Assembly (NCBI GenBank): GCA_963838495.1
Contig: CAWIRC010000001.1
Coordinates: 2,170,001 to 2,234,000, forward strand
From: JBEKIK01 sp963838495
Lineage (GTDB): Bacteria > Planctomycetota > Planctomycetia > Pirellulales > Thermoguttaceae
Length of the DNA stretch: 64,000 bases
Reading direction: 5' to 3'
Of this stretch, positions 1 through 10,718 are shown piece by piece; position 1 is the stretch's first letter, and each line of letters starts with the position of its first letter. The notes below the pieces were generated by a model. The model did no database searches. It had not been told where the DNA came from and saw nothing but the letters and a program-made list of their open reading frames with translations. A program made the position numbers and the translations under genes.

Positions 1-500
1 GGCGTTACAAGGTCGAAATTCGTGTTGTAACCCGGTGGATCATAATTGGCGGCCACTCCGGCCAAATTCAACGCATAGGCCGGATCGGTCGTGTGCGTGT
101 TTGTCGTGTCGATGGTCACATAAGCCAGCGTGCCCGTGGCGTTCAAATTCACGCCGGACTGTGTGAAAGTAAAGTCCTGCCAAATCAAACCCCCGCTGCC
201 GGGCAAAGACCACGGCAGGGAACCCACGTTGCTTTGCGAGAACAGCGCGCCCGGGCCTATTATATTAATGCCGGTAATCACGGGCTTTGCGGGGTCATTC
301 TCGCCAGGTGGAATGCCGTCTGCGATTTGGACGAAGAAATTCAACGTATTGACCTGATCGCCGCCGCTGACGGCAATCGCGATCGTCCGCACGTCGTCGG
401 GCAGTAAATAATGCGTACCTGCGTCGATAACCGGCACAGCCCATGCCGGCAAAGACGCGGCTAATAACAACATCAAGGCGCAAATTGCATGCGCGTGCAT
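1..500 (-). CDS. Secreted protein, N-terminal part (runs off left edge)
   Basis: The reading frame opens with ATG at 498-500 on the minus strand and stays open to position 1, so only about 166 N-terminal residues are present. An AAAGGA ribosome-binding site lies about 7 bases upstream. The protein starts with a clear signal peptide (MHAHAICALMLLLAASLPAWA) followed by VPVIDAGTHYLLPDD and a beta-rich, Asn/Thr/Gly-rich sequence without cysteines. This layout is common in planctomycete PEP-CTERM proteins, but the C-terminus that would carry the sorting signal lies outside the window, so that assignment is inference. It lies 75 bases downstream of the lyase locus on the same strand. Confidence 0.7.
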   Translation of the reverse strand, partial: MHAHAICALMLLLAASLPAWAVPVIDAGTHYLLPDDVRTIAIAVSGGDQVNTLNFFVQIADGIPPGENDPAKPVITGINIIGPGALFSQSNVGSLPWSLPGSGGLIWQDFTFTQSGVNLNATGTLAYVTIDTTNTHTTDPAYALNLAGVAANYDPPGYNTNFDLVT

Positions 501-575
501 ATTTTTTTCCTTTGCCTCTGGCAATTATTGAATTAATTATGGTTGCTTTCTTGATAAAACACTTTTTCCAATGGT

Positions 576-3500
576 TTAAAACTGACTTGTAGCGAGAATA
601 TAATCCAAGGCGTTTTTGCCGGATTTGGTCGTCTTCGTGACTCGATTCTTGAGAATGGCGCTGGTCATCTCCTCGATCAGATTATTGTTGCCCGCGTTGT
701 CATCGCTTCCGACAATCATGCCCTTTGCCTCGTGATCCAAGATCGCATCATGCAAGAGCCCTTTATCAAAAAGAGCGTTTCCTTGTCGCCGATCATGCCG
801 GTTTGCTTCCCCTTCAGAGGAAATCGAAAGTGATGCAATCGCGGCGCCGGGATTTCTCGACGGTTTTTCCACGATCAAAGCGGATGTAAGTGGAATCGAC
901 GCCTGAAAAAACTCAAGGGGCGGGATAAACAGATCGATTTTCGCGGTTGTTGCCGCGTTATTGGCAAGCTTGTCGCCTATTGCAAGCGATGTACTGCCGG
1001 CGGCAACGATGCTATTGGTCGGCGGCGACACGACCGGCGCTGCGTCAGATCGGCTCTCGCGGCGGCGGTCGGCACGGCGCCCGCTTTGGCCCCGGCGTCA
1101 ACCGGCGCGATAGTCGATGCGGCCAGCGGCTGCAAGTTATCTTGTGCCGCCAGCAGCCCGGTAATCATGGTTAAACTCGCGCCCGCATTGCGCCTGGCAA
1201 TCATGGCGTCGGACCCGTTCACCTGGCGATCCCGATTGTAATCATAATTGTTCGTTACGGAGGCCAGGGTAAAACCTATCCGATTATTGGCCACGGCCAT
1301 CTCATCCTGGGCATTCACGGCGGCGTCGTTGCCCGACTCGCCCATCAGGTTGCCGAAGTAAAACACGTCGTTGGCGGTCAGGCCCGTGCCGGCGCCGGCG
1401 AGTACCGTCACTTGCAGCCACTCGTTCTGGATGGTGTTGTCGGCCCAGATGATGGTGACGCGGTAAGAATTGCCGACCCCTGCGTTTGGCCGCACGTCGA
1501 TCGTCGTGGGCGCAGTGGCCGACGACCAGTTCGTGCCGTCGCTGCTGACACTAAATGTGAAAAACTGCGTGTAGTTGCCGATGGTCGGCGTGCCGGCCAG
1601 GTTCTGAACGTCGACCATGATGCCGTTGATGCCCCGGTTGTAGCTGGTGTAGTTGGCAATGCCGGCGGTATAGCCGGGAAAAAGGGCCTGCTTGTCCGTG
1701 GCAATGGCACTGTCGTCGTACAGGTTGGCCGCCGGATCGCCCAGCAGATTTCCCTCATGCCCGTCGAACTTCGAATCGTTGTAAAAAATGAACCGCCCGG
1801 CAATCGATACGGGGAGGACGGTAAAGGTGCGGACGTAATCTCCGCCCGCCAGGCCGTTTTTATCGCCGTCCAGATAATTCCCGTTTATGTCGCGTATGCC
1901 GCCCGCGCCGCCGTATGCGCGGATGGTCAGGCGGTATGTATCGGCCGGCAAGTATCCGCTGAAACTGAGGGTCACGGTGCTCACTCCGGTTTGGGAATTG
2001 TAGACATAGTTGGGCGTAAGCACGTAGACCTGGTCGTCACTGTCGCCGAAAATGCCGTTAACCGCGCGGCGAAGTTCATAATTGCCCGCGGCATTGGCAT
2101 CGCTCGAATTTAGCTGCTCGTTGAAATCGACGACGATCTGAGTTACGTACGCCCCCCCCGTGCCCGCCAAATCGATCAGCGCCGGATTAGTGGCGGTGAT
2201 CACCGGCAGCACATGGTTGTCGCCGGCTCGGTAAATATTCGGCGTGGGCGGGATCGGCATGCCGTAGCCCAGGTAAAAACTTGTGCCGGTGGGCTGATTG
2301 TAGGCCACGTTCTGGTATGCGACCGACTCGCGGTACTGCGTGTCGTCTACCAAGGTGTATATGCGGTTGGCGGCCGAGATGGTCGTGGTCCAGATTTGCA
2401 GGGCGGTGCTGTCGGTCGTTCTCCAGATGACTTCTTCGCCCAATCGCCGAGGATGTCGGCGGCTAGGCAAGGGGTTTTTTTGGTGCCGTTGTTGGAGGTA
2501 ACGCCTGCCGGGGCATAAACCAGGTTATGCCTGCCGTGACTTGTATAGTTCCAATCGGAGATGGTGGTACCGTCGAGTAGCTCGCGTCCCAGGCTTGCAT
2601 CCCACCAGACGCCGAAGTTGAAGAACATATTCGACGGCTTGGCGTAAATTTCGACGCCCTGGGCACTGTAAATGTAGCCATAGTTAGTTGAACCGTCGGG
2701 ATTTATCCAGGTTGTGGAGGTCCAGGCTTCATATCCGGGATAATTTGGATCGATATCGAAGGCATTCCCCCGGCCTACGTCGCCGCCATGGCCGTCGATG
2801 CCATAGTAATCTTCGCCGGTCGCCGCATTGCGGAATTCGCCGCCATAGATCCCGTATGAACTCGGGCTTTCATGGATATCAAAAACCTCTTGGCCCGGAC
2901 GAGACAGGTCCATGTCGGACATCTGCATCGCATCGCCATGGCCCAAACCAGTAGTATAGAGCCCGGTTCCATCGTCGTCGATTGCACAGGCGCCGTAGAT
3001 GATTTCGTCTTTGCCGTCGCCGTCAACGTCGCCGACACAGAGATTGTGGTTTCCTTGGCCCGCATATCCGCTATTTCCTGGTGTATTGCTGTCAAAAACC
3101 CAGCGCTGCGTAAGTTGGCCGTCTCGCCAATCCCAGGCCGCCAGCACCGTCCTGGTATAGTAACCGCGACACATCACCAGGCTCGGTCTTTCTCCGTCCA
3201 GGTAGGCAACGCAGGCCAAAAAACGATCGACCCGGTTGCCAGAACTGTCTCCCCAACTGGAAACGTTGCCTCTGGGGGGCACATAATTGGTCGTGGCCAA
3301 AGCCCGGCCGGTCAAACCGTCAAAAATGCTCAGATATTCCGGCCCGGAAAGGATAAAACCCGATGAATTGCGATAATCCTGGAGGGTATCGCCGGGCAAT
3401 AATACATAATTGCCCATTCCGTCTTTCGTGTATGGCGCAGTCTTGCAGGCGACTTCAGCCCGGCCGTCGCCGTCCAGATCGTAAACCATGAACTGTGTGT

Positions 3501-4179
3501 AATGTGCGCCGCGCGGATGTTTATGCCCAAATCAATGCGCCACATCAAAGTGCCGTCGAGTTTATATGCGTCGAGATAAACGTTTCCCGTGTATCCGGAC
3601 TGCGAATTGTCCTTAGAATTGGAGGGATCCCACTTTACTATGATTTCGTACTGCCCATCGCCGTCCAGGTCGCCCACGCTGCAATCGTTGGCGCTATACG
3701 TGTAACTCACTCCGTCGGGAGTAGTGCCGCCGGCGGGAACTTGGAGCGGAATGGAGAGATATTGTTGGGTCGGCGGATTCGCCGGCAGGGTGTATGACTC
3801 GCTGGGCGCCTGTTCCACGCCGTTCACAACTGGCCGCACGTAATAGGAATAGCTCACTGTTGATAAATTGGGCGGCGTATCGACGTAATCCGTGGTTGTA
3901 GCAAGCGGGGAACCATTGAGTTTCACCCCCGCCGCCGCCGGCCGAACGGTAAAGGTTGAAAGCAATGTCCGAAGGATCGGTTCCCAGCAGCCGCCAGCCG
4001 ATATAGATCTGAGTGGAATTCTTCCGGACGGCCACTACTCCCCGGTCCAGATATTCCATCTGCTTGGGAGCCGATGGGGACCCCAAGTCATCGGCCAATC
4101 CGGTCTCCTGCAAGGCCGCGGAAGTGTCGTGCTGTGTCTCCAGCAACGGGGTGATTGTGGAGCTGTCAACCAATAACAC
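576..4179 (-). CDS. Second rhamnogalacturonan-lyase (PL11-type) module, frameshifted
   Basis: This is a second copy of the PL11 lyase module encoded just upstream on the same strand. Similarity runs from PKQMEYLDRG (near 4060) to a Ca-binding dockerin-like segment (NYDYNRDRQVNGSDAM, near 1230) and a C-terminal tail ending at 576. It is read in several frames, with breaks near 3950, 3515, 2440 and 1050. At each break the other frame continues the lyase exactly, for example GDW / EEVIWRT at 2440. The copy has no start, signal peptide or ribosome-binding site of its own. Correcting one more break near 4230 joins it to the upstream module through a Thr/Ser/Asp-rich linker. It may therefore be the second half of one polypeptide of about 2,350 residues. 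Single-base assembly errors are the likeliest cause of the breaks; decay of a redundant copy is the alternative. Confidence 0.72.
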
Positions 4180-7100
4180 CGCGGTTTGAGTGGCTGAAGG
4201 GCTGTCGTCGGTGACTGTCGCAGTTGCGCAGTCGCTGCACCCTCGTCAATCGCAGGCACGGCCTCGGCGGTAGAGTTATCATCCAATATCGTCAAAGGCA
4301 AAGCAATTCCACTATCAATGGCCATGGCGGCGAGCGGCAAAACACCTGTCGAGGTTGAGGATTCGGCTGCTGTTGGTTCCTCTCTGTCGCCCGATGCGTC
4401 AACCGGCGCGATAGTCGATGCGGCCAGCGGCTGCAAGTTATCTTGTGCCGCCAGCAGCCCGGTAATCATGGTTAAACTCGCGCCCGCGTTGCGCCTGGCA
4501 ATCATGGCGTCGGACCCGTTCACCTGGCGATCCCGATTGTAATCATAATTGTTCGTTACGGAGGCCAGGGTAAAACCTATCCGATTATTGGCCACGGCCA
4601 TCTCATCCTGGGCATTCACGGCGGCGTCGTTGCCCGACTCGCCCATCAGGTTCCCGAAGCAAAACACGTCGTTGGCGGTCAGGCCGGTGTCGGCCCCGGC
4701 AAGCACGGTCACTTTCAGCCACTCGTTCTGGATGGTGTTGTCGGCCCAGATTATGGTGACGCGGGTAGAATTGTTGACCCCCGGGGTCGGCCACACGTCG
4801 ATCGTCGCCGGCACCGGGGCCGAGGACCAGTTCGTGCCGTCGCTGCTGACACTAAAGCTGAAAAACTGAGTGTAGTTGCCCATGTCCGGCGAGTCGGCCA
4901 GGTTCAAAACGTTGACGATGATTCCATTGATGCCCCGGCTGTAGCTGGTGTAGTTGGCAAAACTTGCAGTCACGCCGGGCAAGAGCGCCTGCTTGTTCGT
5001 GGCGATGGCGTTGTCGTCGTACAGGTTGGCCGCCGGATCGCCGAGCAGATATCCCTCATGCCCGTCGAACTTCGAATCGTTGTAAAAAATGAACCGCCCG
5101 GCAATCGATACGGGGAGGACGGTAAAGGTGCGGACGTAATCTCCGCCCGCCAGGCCGTTTTTATCGCCGTCCAGATAATTCCCGTTTATGTCGCGTATGC
5201 CGCCCGCGCCGCCGTATGCGCGGATGGTCAGGCGGTATGTATCGGCCGGCAAGTATCCGCTGAAAGCGAGGGTCACGGTGATCGCGCCGGTTTGGGAATT
5301 GTAGACGTAGTTGGGCGTAAGCACGTAGACCTGGTCGTCACTGTCGCCGAAAATGCCGTTAACCGCGCGGCGGAGTTCATAATTGCCGGCGGCATTGGCG
5401 TCGCTCGAGTTTAATTGCTCGTTGAAATTAACGACGATCTGCGTTACATATGCGCCGCCCATGTCTCCGGCATCAATAAGCGAAGGAGTGGTGTCGGTAA
5501 CGACGGGAAGAATGTGAGTGGCGCCGGCGAGGTAGATGTTTGGCGTGGGCGGCGCCGACATGCCGTATCCCAGGTAAAAACTCGTGTGCGCGGGCTGATT
5601 ATATGCCACGTTCTGCCAGGCAATCGATTCGCGGTACTGCACGTCGTCCATGAGGGTGTAAATGCGAAAGCCCGTGCTTGTACTCTCCGGAGTAGTGGTG
5701 GTGTAGATCCGCAGTTCCGAGCTGGAAGTGGTTCTCCAAATCACTTCTTCCCGCCAATCTCCAAAAATATCGGCCACCAAACAAGGATTTGATTTAGTGC
5801 CGTTGTTTAACGCGCACCCGGATGCGCTGAGGAGCGTTGTTGAACCGGAGAGGGAATACTTTGTAATGGAAGTGCCGTCCTCCAATTCGCGGCTTAGATC
5901 GCCGTCCCACCAGACCAGGAAATTGTCGGGACTTGGTTTACTGCCAAGCACGATTCCGTGGACGTCATAAAGACTGCTGGTGGCGGAGGACCACATCTGT
6001 GCGCCGACATAGCCTGCAAGGATGTTGTCGGCACATCCGCGCCCGTCGTCGTCCGTCGTACCTCCGCCCCAGATGATCTGCCCGGTGGCGACGTCATGAA
6101 GTTCATAGCCGTAGTTGGCATTGGGGGTTTCATGGATCTGCCAGGATTCCAGACCCGGCCGTGTTGGATCAAAATCGCCGACGTGTATAGAATCGCCGTG
6201 GCCAAGACCCGTGGAATAAATGCCGCTTCCATTATCATCGATGACACAGGAGCCGTAGACGATCTCATCCTTGCCGTCGCCATCGACATCGGCGATGGTG
6301 AGACTGTGGTCGCCCTGCCCTACGTAGCTTTGATTGATGTTGCCATCCTCGCCGGTGGCCGCTTCAAACTGCCAGAGATGCGTGAGCGTTCCGTTGCGAT
6401 AGTTCCAGGCGCCGATAATATTTTTAGCGGCGTATCCGCTTTTAGGACCATAGTAACCGCGGCACTCAATGAGGCTCGGCAATCCAGTGCCGTCTATGTA
6501 TGCCACTGCGGCCAAGTAACGTTCGGAGCGATTGCCGTAGTTGTCGCCCCAATCGTTGACGCTTCCCCTGGCGGGCAGATAATTGGTCGTGGCCATTGCC
6601 GCGCCGGTCTGGCCGTTGAAGATTGTTAGATATTCGGGCCCGGTCAGGATGAGACCCGGACGGCCGCCTGGCCCGTTTGCGCTTGTCGTACGATAGTCGG
6701 CGTTGGGATCGTCGCTACCGAGAATAACGTTATTTCCCAGACCGTCTTTCGTGCCCGGGGCGGTTTTCATGGCGACTTCAGCTTTGCCGTCTCCGTTCAG
6801 GTCATAGACCATGAACTGCGTATAATGTGCCCCGGCACGGATGTTTATTCCCAGATCGATCCGCCACAGTCGGGTGCCGTTCAGTTTGTAGCAGTCAACA
6901 TACACGTTTCCCGTGTATCCGCCATTATTGTCGCCAGGGTCCATTGAATTCGATGGATCCCACTTTACTATGATTTCGTATTGCCCGTCGCCGTCCACGT
7001 CGCCCACGCTGCAATCGTTTGCGCTGTAAGTGCAGGTCACTCCGTCGGGCGTGGTGACGCCGGCGGGAACTTGAAGGGGAACGGACAAGAATTGCTGGAC

Positions 7101-7640
7101 GGGCGCGCTCGCCGCCAGCGTGTATGACCCGCTGGGCGCTTGTTCCACGCCGTTTACAACGGGCCGAACGTAATAAGAATTGCTCTGTGATGAAGTGAAC
7201 GTGGTATCGGTGTAATCGGTGGTTGTGGTGATCGGAGAACTATTGAGTTTCACCGCCGCGCCGCCATTGGCCGAACGATAAAGGTTAAAGGCGATACTCG
7301 ACGGATCGGTACCCAACAGGCGCCAACTGACATATATCTGATTGGAAGCCTTCTTGACCGCCATGACCCCCCGGTCCAGATATTCCATCTGTTTGGGTAC
7401 GGCAGTTGCGCCGGTGACCGCTCCGCTCGTGGGATCGGTGACCAACGACGCGGAATAAACAGTGGTGTCCACGCTCGAAACGCTGCTGAGCACCCAGCGG
7501 GGTTCGAGCGCCTCGAACGTAAGCCGGCATTCATGCGCATGTCGGCCCTCGCCGCCGTGTGAACAAAGGGAAGATTTCCTTCTCTTCCGCAAAGTCGTCG
7601 CTTGTTTCGGCCCTTGATGTTTCCTGAAAAAACCAAACAT
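4035..7640 (-). CDS. Exported rhamnogalacturonan lyase, PL11 family, module 1
   Basis: The protein (about 1,200 residues as read) resembles family-11 polysaccharide lyases, which cleave the rhamnogalacturonan I backbone of pectin by beta-elimination using a Ca-loaded beta-propeller. The sequence shows the repeated Ca-binding loops GDVDGDGQYEI, DLNGDGKAEV and DVDGDGKDEI, and the family blocks YYVRPVVNGVEQAPSGSYTL and IWRTTSSSELRIYTTT. Residues 1-55 are basic and end in LTFEALEPRWVLSS, the export-type N-terminus seen on many planctomycete surface proteins. After the lyase domain (about 80-690) come a beta-sandwich region and an EF-hand/dockerin-like segment (NYDYNRDRQVNGSDAM). The last 60 or so residues as read (after DEGAA, near 4230) are probably out of frame. 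The shifted frame continues into the second lyase module. The gene is likely the first of its transcription unit. Confidence 0.88.
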   Translation of the reverse strand: MFGFFRKHQGPKQATTLRKRRKSSLCSHGGEGRHAHECRLTFEALEPRWVLSSVSSVDTTVYSASLVTDPTSGAVTGATAVPKQMEYLDRGVMAVKKASNQIYVSWRLLGTDPSSIAFNLYRSANGGAAVKLNSSPITTTTDYTDTTFTSSQSNSYYVRPVVNGVEQAPSGSYTLAASAPVQQFLSVPLQVPAGVTTPDGVTCTYSANDCSVGDVDGDGQYEIIVKWDPSNSMDPGDNNGGYTGNVYVDCYKLNGTRLWRIDLGINIRAGAHYTQFMVYDLNGDGKAEVAMKTAPGTKDGLGNNVILGSDDPNADYRTTSANGPGGRPGLILTGPEYLTIFNGQTGAAMATTNYLPARGSVNDWGDNYGNRSERYLAAVAYIDGTGLPSLIECRGYYGPKSGYAAKNIIGAWNYRNGTLTHLWQFEAATGEDGNINQSYVGQGDHSLTIADVDGDGKDEIVYGSCVIDDNGSGIYSTGLGHGDSIHVGDFDPTRPGLESWQIHETPNANYGYELHDVATGQIIWGGGTTDDDGRGCADNILAGYVGAQMWSSATSSLYDVHGIVLGSKPSPDNFLVWWDGDLSRELEDGTSITKYSLSGSTTLLSASGCALNNGTKSNPCLVADIFGDWREEVIWRTTSSSELRIYTTTTPESTSTGFRIYTLMDDVQYRESIAWQNVAYNQPAHTSFYLGYGMSAPPTPNIYLAGATHILPVVTDTTPSLIDAGDMGGAYVTQIVVNFNEQLNSSDANAAGNYELRRAVNGIFGDSDDQVYVLTPNYVYNSQTGAITVTLAFSGYLPADTYRLTIRAYGGAGGIRDINGNYLDGDKNGLAGGDYVRTFTVLPVSIAGRFIFYNDSKFDGHEGYLLGDPAANLYDDNAIATNKQALLPGVTASFANYTSYSRGINGIIVNVLNLADSPDMGNYTQFFSFSVSSDGTNWSSAPVPATIDVWPTPGVNNSTRVTIIWADNTIQNEWLKVTVLAGADTGLTANDVFCFGNLMGESGNDAAVNAQDEMAVANNRIGFTLASVTNNYDYNRDRQVNGSDAMIARRNAGASLTMITGLLAAQDNLQPLAASTIAPVDASGDREEPTAAESSTSTGVLPLAAMAIDSGIALPLTILDDNSTAEAVPAIDEGAATAQLRQSPTTALQPLKPRCYWLTAPQSPRCWRHSTTLPRPCRRPDWPMTWGPHRLPSRWNIWTGE

Positions 7641-8041
7641 GGTTTCCTTCCTCGGCGCTGGGTGTTACGGCATAAAATCCGGCGTGAAACGTTCGCTCTA
7701 AAAAAACTTGCGCAATGCCGCCGTCGATTCTTGGTTGTCGATGTCTTTCAAATCATCAAACGATGCTTGCACCAAAACGGCCGACTATTTCTGAAATCAA
7801 TATCAAATACTCGCCGATGCAGGCCTTTATATGACGAACGTCGGAAAATTATTCACATAATTTGCCTACTTTATTACATTGCTCTATTAAATCATGTTAC
7901 TCAAAAAAACGAATAATTACAACATTATTCACGTTTTTTCAGTAAAATAAAGATAGTTGCACCAGCGGATTTTGGTAAACTTCGTTCCAGGAAAAAAACA
8001 GGCCGCTTGGCAATGGCATTTCATAGTCGAGAAGGCGGGGA
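7641..8041. other. Spacer between divergent genes
   Basis: This 400-base spacer separates the lyase (minus) from the radical SAM gene (plus), so it must hold both promoters. It is much more AT-rich than the flanking genes, especially 7840-7960. I see no gene, convincing terminator or repeat in it. Confidence 0.5.
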
Positions 8042-8918
8042 ATGAACTACTCTGTCGAGTATAATCCGGCAATCACGCATCACGCCGATCTTCCGCAAAT
8101 CGCCGTGCGCGAAACCGTGTGCAAAACGATATTGAACAAGAGTTCCATAAGCGATTATTCGCTCAACTGCTACACGGGCTGCGCTCACGGCTGCGCGTAT
8201 TGCTACGCCCGATTCATGCAGCGTTTCCATCCCCACGACGAGCCCTGGGGCAAGTTCGTGGACGTCAAACTGAACGCCGTCGAAGTCCTCAAGCGGCAAT
8301 TGAAAAGAGCGAAACCGGGCGACGTCTTCTTGAGCAGCGCCTGCGACGGCTGGCAGCCCATCGAAGCCGGCTACCGCCTCACCCGCCGCTGCTGCGAATT
8401 GCTCCTGGAATTCGGCTTCCGCATCAATCTGCTCACAAAAAGCGCCTTGGCCCTGCGCGACATGGACGTCTTCGCCGGCCGCGATGTGAACGTGGGAGTG
8501 TCGATAGCCACGCTCGACCAGCGCCTGAGCAAAATCTGGGAGCCCCAAGCCTCGAGCGTGGAAGAACGTCTGCAAGTCGTCGAAGCGGCCAAAAAGGCAG
8601 GGCTCGGAACCACGATCATGTTCGCCCCTTTGCTGCCTTTCTTGTCCGACGGCCCAAGCTCTCTTGAAGCCATGTTCCAGCGGGCCGCCGATCTCGAGGT
8701 CGAACTCGATCTTGGTCGACGCGCTCAATCCCCGCCCAAAAGTCTGGCCGTCGGTCTCTGGCCTGCTGCGAAAACACTTCCCCCAACTCCGAGACCGCTA
8801 TTCCAGAATTCTATTCAATCCCCAAACCCGCGCAGAGTATCTTGCGCAATTCCGCAATCACGTCGCTCTTGCCGCCGACCGCTTGTCTTTAACGGACCGC
8901 GTTACCAAGTGCTTCTGA
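8042..8918 (+). CDS. Radical SAM protein, spore-photoproduct-lyase-like (COG1533 type)
   Basis: Near residues 39-46 the protein has CYTGCAHGCAYCYARF, containing the C-x3-C-x2-C motif that binds the 4Fe-4S cluster of radical SAM enzymes. The surrounding sequence (SISDYSLNCYTGC, DVFLSSACDGWQP, GVSIATLD) matches the group of radical SAM proteins related to spore photoproduct lyase. Their reactions are mostly unknown. The frame breaks near 8710: LEVELD continues in the next frame as ILVDALNPRPKVWPSV and ends at 8918. This is one base-type indel and probably an assembly error. The corrected length of about 292 residues is normal for the family. No functional partner is adjacent. Confidence 0.82.
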
Positions 8919-9149
8919 TTCGCTTTCAATGTTGTTAAGCCCCTGAGTGGCAACATGTTGACTAGGGCTTGAATTAATTCACAATCGGCATGCCCCAGCC
9001 TTTCCTCTTGTATCAATGATGGCTGCGCACTTGCAGAGGGCTTATTTACAATCTCCTGGCCGGCGAATATGATGTTACACGTTCAAGGCGCGTAAAAATC
9101 AATAAAAAAACCTGGCGTGCTGGAACCACATTATTAAAAGGATCGCATC

Positions 9150-10718
9150 ATGAACCGCTGGCAACTTTTTTCCCCCTCCGCGTTGATTGGTCTTTTGTTG
9201 ATCGTCTCTTTTCCAGTCTCCGCCGCCGGACAGTTGCTTGTGGCCGACTATGTGACCAAACAAGTCAGCGAATACAACCTTGACGGCAGCTACAGCAAGA
9301 TCCTGGCCACGACTTCGGATAGTGCCTCCGGCATGGCTTTTGGGACCGGAACCGATATGTTCGTGGTCAGCAAAGACTCGGGCTCCGTTTCCCGCTACAA
9401 CTGGCTGACCGGAGGTTATCTGGGATCGTTCGACTCCAAACTAAGCGGCCTGGGCGGCGTGTTGTACGACAACTCGAGCAACACCCTTTACGTCAGCGAA
9501 TTCAATGACTACGCGGGTTATCGGATCCTCAAATGCAACGCCTCCACTGGCGCGCAAATCGGTGTGTTGAACGTCACCGGGGCCATGTCTTTGTCCGGCA
9601 TGGCCCTTGATGCGACGGGCTCTTTATACGTAAGCAGTTTTTGGGACGGAACGGTATATAAATATAATTTGTCCACCGGCGCTTATACCGCACTATCAGG
9701 CGCACTGGCAGGCGCCAACGGCATGGCGTTCGACTCCAGCGGGAATCTGGACGTGGTGGGGATGATGACTTCACCTCCTTACGGTAACGTCTATCAGTTC
9801 TCCGGCAACGGCACGGCGGTCGGCGAGTTGATCCCGCTCTCCGGCGGCGAACTGCATTATCCTTCCTGCATCGTCGTCGATCCCGATGGAAATCTGCTCG
9901 TTTCGAGCATGGGCGACTGGACTGAAAACGGGTATGTCGGAAAATACAATTCAACAACCGGCGCCGCTATCAACGCCGGCTTTATCCACCCGCTGGTCAA
10001 GCCTACCGCCCTGCTCGTCGAGCCCGCGGTTTGGACCGGCGCCGCCGCTGGGATAAATAGCTGGAAAAACACCGCTAATTGGCGCGGCACTCCGCCGACG
10101 TATTCGCTCCCCGTAATCTTCGGACCCGTGGCAAGCGGCCACGCAACCAACCTCAACGATTATGACCCGGGCACGCAGTTCAACGGGTTTACATTCATTG
10201 CCGACGCCCCGCAATATATGCTCCAAGGAAATGCCGTCAAACTAGGTGGCCCAGTGGTCAATCAAAGCAGTAACGACCAGGAAATCGACCTTGCCATGGA
10301 ACTGGTCTCCGGCGGCGGCACCTTCGACACCGGCGGGCAAAATCTCACCATCGGCGGCCTTCTCAGCGGCAACGCCTCGCTCGTAAAAAAAGGCGCCGGC
10401 ACGCTCTCCCTTGACGGCGGAGCCTCCTACACAGGTTCGACTACCGTCACCGGCGGCACGCTCGATATTACCGGATCGCTCTGCAACTCGTCTGCCGTCG
10501 ATGTCGAAGGATCGGGAACCGAACTATTGGCCCAAAGCATCGCCGCCGACACGCTTACGCTCGGCCCGGGAGCAACGGTAGTCATAAAGCCCATACCCGG
10601 GGGACCGGCAGCCTTCGCCGATCTAAAGCCCGTGCCCGAGCCGGGCACAATGACCCTTTTGGCAGCGGCTGCGCTATTGGTCCCGCTTGTTTTCCAAGCG
10701 CGGAGACGGAAACCATGA
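9150..10718 (+). CDS. PEP-CTERM protein with NHL-like propeller and autotransporter-type repeat
   Basis: The 522-residue protein has a signal peptide (to about residue 27, FPVSAAG). Residues about 30-290 form repeated units of the type GxMAFDSSGNLxV and SLYVSSFWDGTVYKYN, as in NHL/SMP-30-like beta-propellers. Residues about 390-470 contain an autotransporter-associated beta-strand repeat (KKGAGTLSLDGGASYTGS). The C-terminus has the PEP-CTERM signal: VPEPGTMTLLA, a hydrophobic segment, then RRRK. Such signals are processed by exosortase and attach proteins to the cell surface. The stop codon overlaps the ATG of the next gene (ATGA), which implies translational coupling. Its ligand cannot be judged from the sequence. 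Confidence 0.85.
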   Translation: MNRWQLFSPSALIGLLLIVSFPVSAAGQLLVADYVTKQVSEYNLDGSYSKILATTSDSASGMAFGTGTDMFVVSKDSGSVSRYNWLTGGYLGSFDSKLSGLGGVLYDNSSNTLYVSEFNDYAGYRILKCNASTGAQIGVLNVTGAMSLSGMALDATGSLYVSSFWDGTVYKYNLSTGAYTALSGALAGANGMAFDSSGNLDVVGMMTSPPYGNVYQFSGNGTAVGELIPLSGGELHYPSCIVVDPDGNLLVSSMGDWTENGYVGKYNSTTGAAINAGFIHPLVKPTALLVEPAVWTGAAAGINSWKNTANWRGTPPTYSLPVIFGPVASGHATNLNDYDPGTQFNGFTFIADAPQYMLQGNAVKLGGPVVNQSSNDQEIDLAMELVSGGGTFDTGGQNLTIGGLLSGNASLVKKGAGTLSLDGGASYTGSTTVTGGTLDITGSLCNSSAVDVEGSGTELLAQSIAADTLTLGPGATVVIKPIPGGPAAFADLKPVPEPGTMTLLAAAALLVPLVFQARRRKP

